The notes beneath the pieces were generated by a model. The model ran no database searches. It was not told where the DNA came from and worked only from the letters and a program-made list of their open reading frames with translations. 31,111 nucleotides of DNA from a virus, in the IMG/VR virus record IMGVR_UViG_3300043119_000569, positions 1 to 31,111 of that record. The stretch is one strand, 5' to 3'. Position 1 is the stretch's first letter, and every line of letters starts with the position of its first letter. The position numbers were made by a program, and so were the translations under genes. Shown here in pieces: positions 4,684-10,226 of the stretch.

Positions 4684-4704
4684 AGGGGCAAAGCCCCTAT
4701 TTTT
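4682..4704. terminator. Bidirectional terminator between cassette E and the HAD gene
   Basis: ATAGGGGC-AAA-GCCCCTAT followed by TTTT on the + strand. On the - strand the same stem follows the HAD gene stop (4703-4705) and is followed by TGTTTC. It probably ends both transcripts. Confidence 0.8.
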
Positions 4705-5179
4705 AATGTCCTTGTTTACTTGGAACATAAACCCCACGGATATTGAATCGGTCACAAACCGCTTTCAAATAAGTGGTATTATCTTCATAAAATGTAAATT
4801 CAGCATTTGCAAATGGCTTAAGATTAAAAAACTTAGTTAATCCAGCGATTTTCAATTTACCGCCTGAAGTAGTATCACCATCACAACGTGAGATAATATA
4901 ATCAGGTTCACCGAGAATATCGGTGATGAATTTATTATCAGCTTCACGCAAAACACGGGCAGTTGCAATAATCACAAAAGTATTATCATCTTGCAAATCC
5001 GCACGATATTGGCTAGCCAATGGCAATAATGAATCATCCATTGCCCGATATTCATTTTCTCTCCAATAATCCAAATCAATTCGTTCGCCCGAATCGTCAA
5101 CGATGGTTTTATATCTGTGCAAACTGCAAACGATAGTACCATCCATGTCATAAATGCTAACCTTAGTAATCTTTGCCAT
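4703..5179 (-). CDS. HAD-superfamily phosphatase
   Basis: The 158-residue protein has the haloacid dehalogenase motifs. Motif I is IYDMDGTIV (nucleophile D11, acid/base D13), motif II is VIIATAR (T73), a lysine lies in the GGKLK segment (about 108-110), and motif IV is YEDN (E132, D133). The layout and small size fit phage HAD enzymes acting as 5'-nucleotidases or like the 3'-phosphatase part of polynucleotide kinase. The substrate is not evident. The start at 5179 has AGAGG 7 nt upstream, and a -10 box TATAAT lies about 25 nt further up with only a weak -35. Confidence 0.85.
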   Translation of the reverse strand: MAKITKVSIYDMDGTIVCSLHRYKTIVDDSGERIDLDYWRENEYRAMDDSLLPLASQYRADLQDDNTFVIIATARVLREADNKFITDILGEPDYIISRCDGDTTSGGKLKIAGLTKFFNLKPFANAEFTFYEDNTTYLKAVCDRFNIRGVYVPSKQGH

Positions 5180-5266
5180 TTTGAACCTCTGTTCTGTGTT
5201 GATGTGTCAATTATACACGGCTTTTGGGGTTTTGTGTGGCTTTTTTTGCCCATCACACAAAATAAA

Positions 5267-5300
5267 GTGTAACAATTCTGGCCAACTGTTACAATTATTT
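5267..5300 (-). other. Inverted repeat TGTAACA/TGTTACA
   Basis: TGTAACA and TGTTACA (7 bp) are separated by 12 nt, with CTTTATTTT on the 3' side on the - strand. It may be a weak terminator for the gene at 5405-5536, or an operator. Confidence 0.3.
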
Positions 5301-5302
5301 TC

Positions 5303-5354
5303 GTTGTTTTTTGGCAAAAGCCCTTGACACGGGCAAATTATATATGATATAATT
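5303..5354 (+). promoter_or_regulatory. Cassette F: + strand promoter with symmetric core
   Basis: TTGACA (5324-5329), 18 bp, TATAAT (5348-5353), within AATTATAT-ATG-ATATAATT (5336-5354). Only the GTTGTTTTTT part of the upstream block is kept. GGCGCG follows. Confidence 0.72.
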
Positions 5355-5357
5355 GGC

Positions 5358-5406
5358 GCGCCCACAGAAACAAAAGTATTCATTTCTGTGGGCAAACAAA
5401 AGTATC
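5358..5406 (+). ncRNA. Cassette F: possible short RNA, antisense to the 43-residue gene
   Basis: GCCCACAGAAA pairs perfectly with TTTCTGTGGGC (11 bp), placing CAAAAGTATTCA in the loop. A second AAACAAAAGTATC (5394-5406) follows and overlaps the stop of the gene on the other strand. No terminator is seen, so the RNA may run on as antisense to that gene. Confidence 0.4.
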
Positions 5407-5536
5407 AACGATCTTTCATTCGTTGCAAAACGGCCAATATATCAGGCTCAGACAATTTTTCAAGCAAACGCCGCAAGACCTCATCTTGCACGTCTTTTGG
5501 AGTCGGAGTATTTGGGTTTTGAGTGTTTGTGTTCAT
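5405..5536 (-). CDS. Small helical protein of 43 residues, probably leaderless
   Basis: The frame begins MNTNTQNPNTPTPKDVQDE and continues with a charged amphipathic helix (VLRRLLEKLSEPDILAVLQR). It is polar, soluble and of unknown function. The -10 box TATAAT (5548-5543) lies exactly 6 nt before the ATG, with TTGTAT 16 bp further up, so transcription should start at the ATG itself. No ribosome binding site is present. The promoter overlaps the terminator of paralogue C. Its 3' end is covered by the cassette F RNA on the other strand. Confidence 0.65.
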   Translation of the reverse strand: MNTNTQNPNTPTPKDVQDEVLRRLLEKLSEPDILAVLQRMKDR

Positions 5537-5552
5537 GAGTGTATTATACCAT

Positions 5553-5576
5553 AAAAAGCAGGGGATACAATCCCCT
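5553..5576 (-). terminator. Terminator of HTH paralogue C
   Basis: AGGGGA-TTGTA-TCCCCT followed by GCTTTTT on the - strand. The same bases supply the -35 region of the 43-residue gene, so terminator and promoter are interlocked. Confidence 0.8.
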
Positions 5577-5584
5577 ACAAGTTA

Positions 5585-5908
5585 TCAGGTCTTTTCAGCC
5601 TTAATAAAATCTGCAATCGCTTTGAGTGCAGTTTTGTTAGCTTTGGTTAGCGATTCTACATCAGCTTCACCCAAGCCCAGAGCATCACCAATGTAATCGG
5701 CAACAGCATCCTTTTTTACTACAGCTTCACCAGTCTTGGAAACATAAGTTTTAGCTTTGTAAACCTTCTCGCGTGAGAGCTTGGCAACAACCGAACGAAC
5801 AGTCTTACCCAATGCCTCAGCAATGGATTCAACAGTAGTACCGGCTTGGTAGTCGGCAACCATCTGAGCTGTCTGCTCAGGCGTATAATTCACAGTCTTG
5901 GTAGTCAT
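5585..5908 (-). CDS. Small HTH-like protein, paralogue C
   Basis: The 107-residue protein has the shared plan of the three paralogues. The N-terminal part (YTPEQTAQMVADYQAG, VESIAEALGKTVRSVVAKLS) looks like a helix-turn-helix, followed by a lysine-rich linker (KVYKAKTYVSKTGEAVVKKD) and a helical C-terminus (LGEADVESLTKANKTALKAI). It is more like B than A. The start at 5908 has GAAAGGA 7 nt upstream. A weak promoter-like TTGCAT-17-TATACT lies within the small membrane gene upstream, so it may also be co-transcribed with the two genes before it. Its function is probably regulatory, by analogy only. Confidence 0.85.
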   Translation of the reverse strand: MTTKTVNYTPEQTAQMVADYQAGTTVESIAEALGKTVRSVVAKLSREKVYKAKTYVSKTGEAVVKKDAVADYIGDALGLGEADVESLTKANKTALKAIADFIKAEKT

Positions 5909-5920
5909 TTAAAAGTCCTT

Positions 5921-6016
5921 TCAGGGTTTCATTACAAAAGCAAAGTATAACACAAATGGCAGGGCAATGCAAGCCATACAAAGTGCCAAATCCAAAAATT
6001 CTCGAATCTTATTCAT
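5921..6016 (-). CDS. Single-pass membrane peptide of 31 residues
   Basis: The start ATG at 6016 overlaps the stop of the upstream gene as TAATG, and GAGG lies 8 nt upstream. The product begins MNKIREFLDL and is then almost wholly hydrophobic (LALCMACIALPFVLYFAFVM), one membrane helix ending in K-P. It includes two cysteines. Size and coupling suggest a real small membrane protein of unknown role; a chance frame cannot be ruled out. Confidence 0.55.
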   Translation of the reverse strand: MNKIREFLDLALCMACIALPFVLYFAFVMKP

Positions 6017-6189
6017 TATTCAGCCTCACATTCAGCGGCATAAGCCAGAGCATTTTGTGCAGTGCACAAAGCGTTATAAGAACGGCGAACAATGGTATCA
6101 TCACCAGTGATCTTAGCCGCATAGTATTCAACCAATTTTTCAGCATATGCAAGAGCAAGTGTCTGTGTCATAGTGTCTTTCGTTGTCAT
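6016..6189 (-). CDS. Small protein of 57 (or 51) residues, probably leaderless
   Basis: Two in-frame ATGs are possible, at 6189 and 6171. The first is exactly 6 nt after the -10 box TATAAT (6201-6196) of the strong promoter TTGACA-16-TATAAT, giving a leaderless mRNA. The second has a weak GAAAG upstream. The product is alanine-rich and helical (TLALAYAEKLVEYYAAKITG, then SYNALCTAQNALAYAAECEA) with two conserved-looking halves. No family is recognised. It heads a three-gene unit with the membrane peptide and HTH paralogue C. Confidence 0.65.
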   Translation of the reverse strand: MTTKDTMTQTLALAYAEKLVEYYAAKITGDDTIVRRSYNALCTAQNALAYAAECEAE

Positions 6190-6195
6190 GTATGA

Positions 6196-6223
6196 ATTAT
6201 ATCACGCAATCTCACAGTGTCAA
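6196..6223 (-). promoter_or_regulatory. Strong sigma70 promoter of the 6189 leftward unit
   Basis: TTGACA (6223-6218), 16 bp, TATAAT (6201-6196), on the - strand. It is the rightmost leftward promoter and marks the left side of the divergent control region. Confidence 0.85.
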
Positions 6224-6268
6224 CAAGTTTTTTAAATTATTTTCTAGGTAGTTTCCCTATGTAGTAGT

Positions 6269-6366
6269 TGGTTCACAAATGTGATAGGAAACAAAAGTAG
6301 TAGGTGTGCTAATAGATTAGAAACAAAAGTACACAGGGGGCGGTTTGTAGACTAAAGTATTCACAT
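6269..6366 (+). repeat. Iterated elements in the control region
   Basis: TTGGTTCACAAA (6269-6279), then AAACAAAAGTAGTAG (6289-6303), AAACAAAAGTACACAG (6321-6336) and the degenerate ACTAAAGTATTCACAT (6351-6366), all in the same orientation as in the cassettes but without a TTGACA/TATAAT pair beside them. Confidence 0.6.
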
Positions 6367-6419
6367 TTGCCTATGGGCCCACCCACACGCGGCCTATTCA
6401 AATAAAACTCGAAAACACT

Positions 6420-6562
6420 TTCGGTGCCAACGCTCAACCCAATCGCCACCAATCCACCCAAACTGCCCCCACCCGACCCTAAACCACAACAAACCCACCC
6501 CCACCTTCCACATCCCCCCAACCCACCCCAAATCCGCACTTGCCCACACACCTGCCCCCGTG
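6420..6562. other. C-rich, nearly G-free tract before the terminase genes
   Basis: About 140 bp with very few G and many C runs (for example CCCCC at 6466-6470, CCCACCCCCACC near 6495, CCCCCCAACCCACCCC near 6513). The - strand is correspondingly G-rich, with several GGG or longer runs at short spacing, enough for G-quadruplex formation. No gene is seen here. It may be a packaging site, an origin or an R-loop-forming element. Confidence 0.7.
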
Positions 6563-6569
6563 ATATAAT
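6540..6569 (+). promoter_or_regulatory. Promoter of the structural module
   Basis: TTGCCC (6540-6545), 18 bp, TATAAT (6564-6569) with TGA before it (extended -10). AAAGGA and the small terminase start at 6588 follow at once. Confidence 0.65.
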
Positions 6570-6587
6570 CCACCCAAAGGACTACAT

Positions 6588-7064
6588 ATGACTCAAAATC
6601 TACCTGCTGAAACACTGCAAATTGCCCCGGAAGCCCTGGAGGTAGCAAACTGCTATTTACAGTTACAAGATGCCAAACGTGTGGCACACGAACTAGACTT
6701 GCCACCAACCCTGGTCACCGAAATCCTCGCCCGCCGTGAGGTAAAGGGCTATATTGATGCTGTGTTCATGGACACCGGCTACAACAACCGTTTTCAAATG
6801 CGTGCTGCTATGGACGCACTAATCAAGCAAAAGTTTCAGGAGCTGCATGAAGCCGGAACTGGATCGACTAAAGATATTAGTGAACTGCTAGCGCTTTCAC
6901 ATAAAATGTCGATGGACTTGCTAGACCGTGAAATTCAGCTTGAGAAGGCTCGTCAAGGCCCTGGCGGCCCGCAAAAGCAGGTCAACGTGCAAATAAACGA
7001 CGGACTTGATGGATCAAAGTACTCACATCTTATTTCAAAGCTTATTAGTGGAGACGGGTTGTAA
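6588..7064 (+). CDS. Terminase small subunit
   Basis: The 158-residue protein precedes the large terminase and has a helix-turn-helix-like N-terminal part (about residues 18-55: NCYLQLQDAKRVAHELDLPP, then TLVTEILARREVKGYID). A helical middle region (oligomerisation) and a polar C-terminal tail follow. This is the plan of phage small terminases, which bind the packaging site as a ring and load DNA onto the large subunit. AAAGGA stands about 7 nt before the start. In this phage the partner gene does not follow directly: a homing endonuclease gene lies between them. Confidence 0.82.
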   Translation: MTQNLPAETLQIAPEALEVANCYLQLQDAKRVAHELDLPPTLVTEILARREVKGYIDAVFMDTGYNNRFQMRAAMDALIKQKFQELHEAGTGSTKDISELLALSHKMSMDLLDREIQLEKARQGPGGPQKQVNVQINDGLDGSKYSHLISKLISGDGL

Positions 7065-7073
7065 AATTTAAGC

Positions 7074-7129
7074 TTGCGCAGTACCTTCATAGATGATATA
7101 ATAGTATTTTAATAATTTATGAAGGTACT
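7074..7129 (+). promoter_or_regulatory. RBS-burying hairpin with an internal promoter
   Basis: AGTACCTTCATA (7080-7091) is perfectly complementary to TATGAAGGTACT (7118-7129), which contains the GAAGG ribosome binding site of the next gene. The 26-nt loop holds TATAAT (7097-7102), with TTGCGC (7074-7079) 17 bp upstream. RNA started here lacks the left arm, while read-through RNA carries both. Confidence 0.7.
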
Positions 7130-7133
7130 AATT

Positions 7134-7802
7134 ATGCAAACATACATATACAAACTTACTTTTCCCAATAGTCATAAAGTTTATATTGGGCAAAGTCTTA
7201 ACCCGGAAACTAGAGTACAACGTCACCTACAAAAATTACGTGACGGAATACATCACAGTAAAAAACTACAACAAGAGTACCCAGAGTGCGGTAAGCCCGA
7301 ACTAAGTATTCTAGAAGTCTGTGATATCAATAGTGCAGATACTCAAGAAATTTATTGGATACAAGAGTATAATTCTTATCTTGATGGATACAACTCCACC
7401 AAAGGCGGCAACGGTACAGGGGTAGGAGAAGACTGCCCTAGTGCCAAGTATACCATTGATGACTATCTTGCAGTTGTAGCTTTTTTAGCGCACACAGATA
7501 TGTCCACAAAAGAAATAGCTGCCGAATTAGGTGTAGGTATAAGTACAGTACTTAATATTTCTTCACAAACCAATCACCTGTATTTACGTGATATTGTACC
7601 AGAAGACTGGAATTTAATGATTAATAAACAAAGACATCATGCTAACTGGAGGGCGTATCCATCCGTTATTAGTCCAGATGGTGTAGTACATAAAGTAACC
7701 AGTGCCAGGGCATTTTCGCGAGAACATAAACTGGATCAGTCAGATTTTGCCAAAATGCTAAATGGCAAAAAACTTAGTGTTAGGGGCTGGAAAGTATGCT
7801 AA
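7134..7802 (+). CDS. GIY-YIG homing endonuclease with C-terminal HTH/NUMOD-like part
   Basis: The start is placed at 7134 (222 residues), 9 nt after GAAGG; an ATG at 7119 lies inside the hairpin with no binding site. The N-terminal GIY-YIG domain is visible: YIYKLT...KVYIGQS, an arginine in TRVQRHL, and a GYNSTKGG segment. The C-terminal part has a helix-turn-helix (TKEIAAELGVGISTVLNI) and a module (SPDGVVHKVTSARAFSREHK...GWKV) resembling the repeats of DNA-binding regions of homing endonucleases. It is probably a free-standing homing endonuclease cutting a cognate site in phage relatives lacking it, inserted between the terminase genes. It overlaps the large terminase start by 7 nt. Confidence 0.88.
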   Translation: MQTYIYKLTFPNSHKVYIGQSLNPETRVQRHLQKLRDGIHHSKKLQQEYPECGKPELSILEVCDINSADTQEIYWIQEYNSYLDGYNSTKGGNGTGVGEDCPSAKYTIDDYLAVVAFLAHTDMSTKEIAAELGVGISTVLNISSQTNHLYLRDIVPEDWNLMINKQRHHANWRAYPSVISPDGVVHKVTSARAFSREHKLDQSDFAKMLNGKKLSVRGWKVC

Positions 7803-9082
7803 CTGTATCACGACCAGATGTACAATGCGATGAGATTGTTGAGTTTGATGCCGGTGCCAGGTTTATTAAGCTGCCTATTACCAACTACTTGAAACTGTTA
7901 GGCATTTACGAAACCATCAACCGACCCCAAATCGCACTAATTAACGCAGTCAACGACCCCAAGTACCGATTTGTTTGCGCTGCACTAGCACGACGTCTGG
8001 GCAAAACCTACATTGCCAATGTGGTTGGTCAGCTTGTTTCACTAGTCCCCGGCTGCAATGTGCTAATCATGTCGCCAAACTATAATCTATCGGGAATTTC
8101 GTTTGAACTACAACGCAAGCTGATCAAGCACTTTGACTTAGAAGTTTCGCGTGATAACCTTAAGGACAAGATTATTGAACTCTCAAATGGTTCGACAATT
8201 CGCATGGGTTCGCTGTCGACTGTGGACAGTTGTGTTGGTCGAAGCTACGACCTAATCATCTTTGACGAAGCTGCACTGGGGTCAGACGGTGAGGCTGCGT
8301 TTAACGTTGCGCTACGACCTACGCTGGATAAGCCTAATTCAAAGGCTATTTTTATTTCCACACCGCGTGGTCGCAACAACTGGTTCTCTCAATTTTATCA
8401 GAGGGGATTTAGTGCGGATTTTCCAGAGTGGGTTAGCTTGCAAAGTGACTATAGCGAGAATACTCGCATGGCTGAGTCGGATGTGGCTGAGGCACGCAAG
8501 TCTATGTCGCGTGCTGAATTTGAGCAAGAATACCTTGCTTCATTCACAGTGTTTGAGGGTCAGATTTATAGTCTAGCACAATCCGATGTCCTAGAACCGC
8601 CCCCAGACTTGCGTGGCGAAGCCATTGCTGGTTGTGACCCAGGCTATCGTGACTACACAGCGTTTGTCGTAATACTCTACTGCATGGTCACCGATGTGTT
8701 TTGGATTGTTGATGAGTACTTAAAGAACGAAGCCACCACTGCTGATCACGCCGAGTCATTTCGTGAGTTGTGTTCAAAGTGGGGTGTAGAAACCATCTTT
8801 ATTGATAGTGCGGCCGCACAGTTTGCTAGTGACCTGGCTTATATCTACGACCTTGCCTCAACCAAAGCTAAAAAAGATGTGCTGCCAGGTATTGCTTATG
8901 TGCAAACACTGGTAGCGCAAGGCCGACTCAAAGTAGCGCCTCACTGCACTCACAGCTTAGCAGTGTTTGACCAATATCGCTGGGATACAAAAGAAGGCCT
9001 ACAACGTGAACGTCCAAAGCATGATGAGTTTTCTCACATGGCTGACGCGATTCGTTACGCACTTTATACATACACCTTGTAA
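7796..9082 (+). CDS. Terminase large subunit
   Basis: The 428-residue protein is the ATP-driven packaging motor with nuclease. Walker A is LARRLGKT (64-71), Walker B is LIIFDE (153-158), and the coupling motif is FISTPRG (186-192). The RNase H-like nuclease has acidic residues in CDPGYRD (D281), IFIDSA (D337) and HMADAIRYAL (D417). The start at 7796 overlaps the stop of the endonuclease gene (ATGCTAA), with AGGGG upstream, so expression may be coupled to it. Its 3' end overlaps by 19 bp a second endonuclease gene on the opposite strand. Confidence 0.95.
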   Translation: MLTVSRPDVQCDEIVEFDAGARFIKLPITNYLKLLGIYETINRPQIALINAVNDPKYRFVCAALARRLGKTYIANVVGQLVSLVPGCNVLIMSPNYNLSGISFELQRKLIKHFDLEVSRDNLKDKIIELSNGSTIRMGSLSTVDSCVGRSYDLIIFDEAALGSDGEAAFNVALRPTLDKPNSKAIFISTPRGRNNWFSQFYQRGFSADFPEWVSLQSDYSENTRMAESDVAEARKSMSRAEFEQEYLASFTVFEGQIYSLAQSDVLEPPPDLRGEAIAGCDPGYRDYTAFVVILYCMVTDVFWIVDEYLKNEATTADHAESFRELCSKWGVETIFIDSAAAQFASDLAYIYDLASTKAKKDVLPGIAYVQTLVAQGRLKVAPHCTHSLAVFDQYRWDTKEGLQRERPKHDEFSHMADAIRYALYTYTL

Positions 9083-9645
9083 TTCCACAGCCTATCCCAC
9101 CAGCCTAGTTTACTTAGTCGTTGTAGCTCAGTTTTGTGCTTAAAGTAACGATCTTTGAATTCATTGGTTAGTGCCAGCAGATCCTTATAATCCTGGTCAA
9201 TAATATAACCCTCGTCTCGTAGCTGTTGGAGTGCATCTTCTGCAGCACTTTGCAGTTCTTGTGCGGCATCAATCTTTTGTTGGCTGCTATGTATTAGCTC
9301 CAAGTGTTCTAGTGTGCCCAAGTGCAGTAGCTCATGCGATTTGTTTATAAGTCGGGAAACTTCATCTGATTGATTAACTGCTGGGTAGGTAGTGTTAAGC
9401 ATATCATGACACTTAAACTGGTCAATAAGTAACTCCTCTAAAATATCAATATGGTCACGGTGACAATAAAAGATTGCCTCGGTTTCCGGTAAACCGCAGC
9501 GCTCATACTCAACCTGCATAGGTCGTGCTGCCTTGCCAGTTGCGAACTTATTAAAGTGCTGTTTCCAGCGAGTTTCCAAGTCAAGTGATTTGCCGATATA
9601 AAACTTACCACTTGAAAAGGTTAATCGGTATATTCCCGAAGCCAT
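9064..9645 (-). CDS. GIY-YIG endonuclease on the opposite strand
   Basis: The 193-residue protein starts with a textbook GIY-YIG domain: GIYRLTFSSGKFYIGKS, then the arginine in LETRWKQHF and a glutamate in the ILEELLIDQF segment. The asparagine region is NTTYPAVNQSDE. The C-terminal half (about 95-185) is a long charged helix of coiled-coil type with no recognised DNA-binding domain, so it differs from the first GIY-YIG protein. It has its own consensus promoter (9664-9692) and AAGGAG before the start. It overlaps the large terminase end tail to tail by 19 bp. It is the only - strand gene in the structural module and probably a selfish element. Confidence 0.88.
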   Translation of the reverse strand: MASGIYRLTFSSGKFYIGKSLDLETRWKQHFNKFATGKAARPMQVEYERCGLPETEAIFYCHRDHIDILEELLIDQFKCHDMLNTTYPAVNQSDEVSRLINKSHELLHLGTLEHLELIHSSQQKIDAAQELQSAAEDALQQLRDEGYIIDQDYKDLLALTNEFKDRYFKHKTELQRLSKLGWWDRLWNYKVYV

Positions 9646-9663
9646 ATTTCTCCTTAAAATTCA

Positions 9664-9692
9664 ATTATACTCGATTTGGATTGTGTGTGCAA
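9664..9692 (-). promoter_or_regulatory. Promoter of the opposite-strand GIY-YIG gene
   Basis: TTGCAC (9692-9687), 17 bp, TATAAT (9669-9664) on the - strand. Confidence 0.75.
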
Positions 9693-9727
9693 GTCAAAAC
9701 GTCCAAGGTGCACAAAAAATTATGGTA

Positions 9728-9756
9728 TTGACATTTTTGTCCTAACCAGGTATAAT
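9728..9756 (+). promoter_or_regulatory. Consensus sigma70 promoter for HNH, portal and capsid genes
   Basis: TTGACA (9728-9733), 17 bp, TATAAT (9751-9756), a perfect match to consensus. It restarts rightward transcription after the reversed endonuclease gene. Confidence 0.88.
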
Positions 9757-9786
9757 ACTAGTAATCTCAAGAGGTCCAATTAAAAA

Positions 9787-10218
9787 ATGGCCAAGAACAC
9801 AAACAAACGTATCCCAGTTAAGTGGGTTCGCGATCGTGCCAAGGCAGCGTACGATAAAAAAACGGAGTGCTTTGTCTGTGATACTGACAAAGACCTAGAA
9901 CTTCATCATCTACATTCGATCACAATCTTACTAGAAACGTGGGCTGCGCGAAAAGGTTACGACATATCAACAGACGAAGGCATTTTAGCTGTTCGTGATG
10001 AATTTATTGCTGAGCACCGCGTAGAGCTATATGACCAGGTTTACACCCTATGTAATCCGCACCATGTAGCACTGCACAGTATTTATGGTAAAGCACCAGC
10101 AGTAGGTTCGGAAGCAAAGCAGCAACGTTGGATTGAAATACAACGCGAAAAGCACGTTCATGGTGATAAAGCCGTTCCTACTCAAACACACAACTCATTT
10201 TTCTCAAGATTTATTTAA
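9787..10218 (+). CDS. HNH endonuclease
   Basis: The 143-residue protein has an HNH core. A first CxxC (CFVC) is followed by the catalytic DLELHHLHS, and the second metal knuckle is TLCNPHHVALHSIYG. A helical insertion of about 45 residues lies between the two parts. HNH proteins next to the terminase genes of HK97-type phages take part in cos cleavage together with the large terminase, which is the likely role here given the position. A homing function is the alternative. GAGG lies about 13 nt before the start, a long spacing. Confidence 0.82.
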   Translation: MAKNTNKRIPVKWVRDRAKAAYDKKTECFVCDTDKDLELHHLHSITILLETWAARKGYDISTDEGILAVRDEFIAEHRVELYDQVYTLCNPHHVALHSIYGKAPAVGSEAKQQRWIEIQREKHVHGDKAVPTQTHNSFFSRFI

Positions 10219-10226
10219 GGGAAACT

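Larger units (their letters stand above)
4612..4704 (+). ncRNA. Cassette E: predicted short RNA with parS-like end
   Basis: After GGCGC, a hairpin CAAACCAAA-GTATTCATT-TTTGGTTTG presents GTATTCATT as a 9-nt loop. A second iterated element follows (4649-4665), then a 9-bp-arm palindrome (4664-4683), then the terminator ATAGGGGC-AAA-GCCCCTAT-TTTT. The length is about 93 nt. No coding frame was found. Confidence 0.5.

Noticed and set aside
5956-6195. Rightward 79-codon frame
   Set aside because: It is antisense to the coupled leftward pair of small genes, which have promoter, start overlap and sensible composition.
6309-6708. Leftward frames rich in G and W across the C-rich tract
   Set aside because: They are a by-product of the G-rich - strand, lack binding sites and overlap the promoter and start of the small terminase gene.
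6540-7064. A defined cos or pac site
   Set aside because: Nothing specific could be recognised by eye beyond the C-rich tract; genome ends cannot be inferred from the window.
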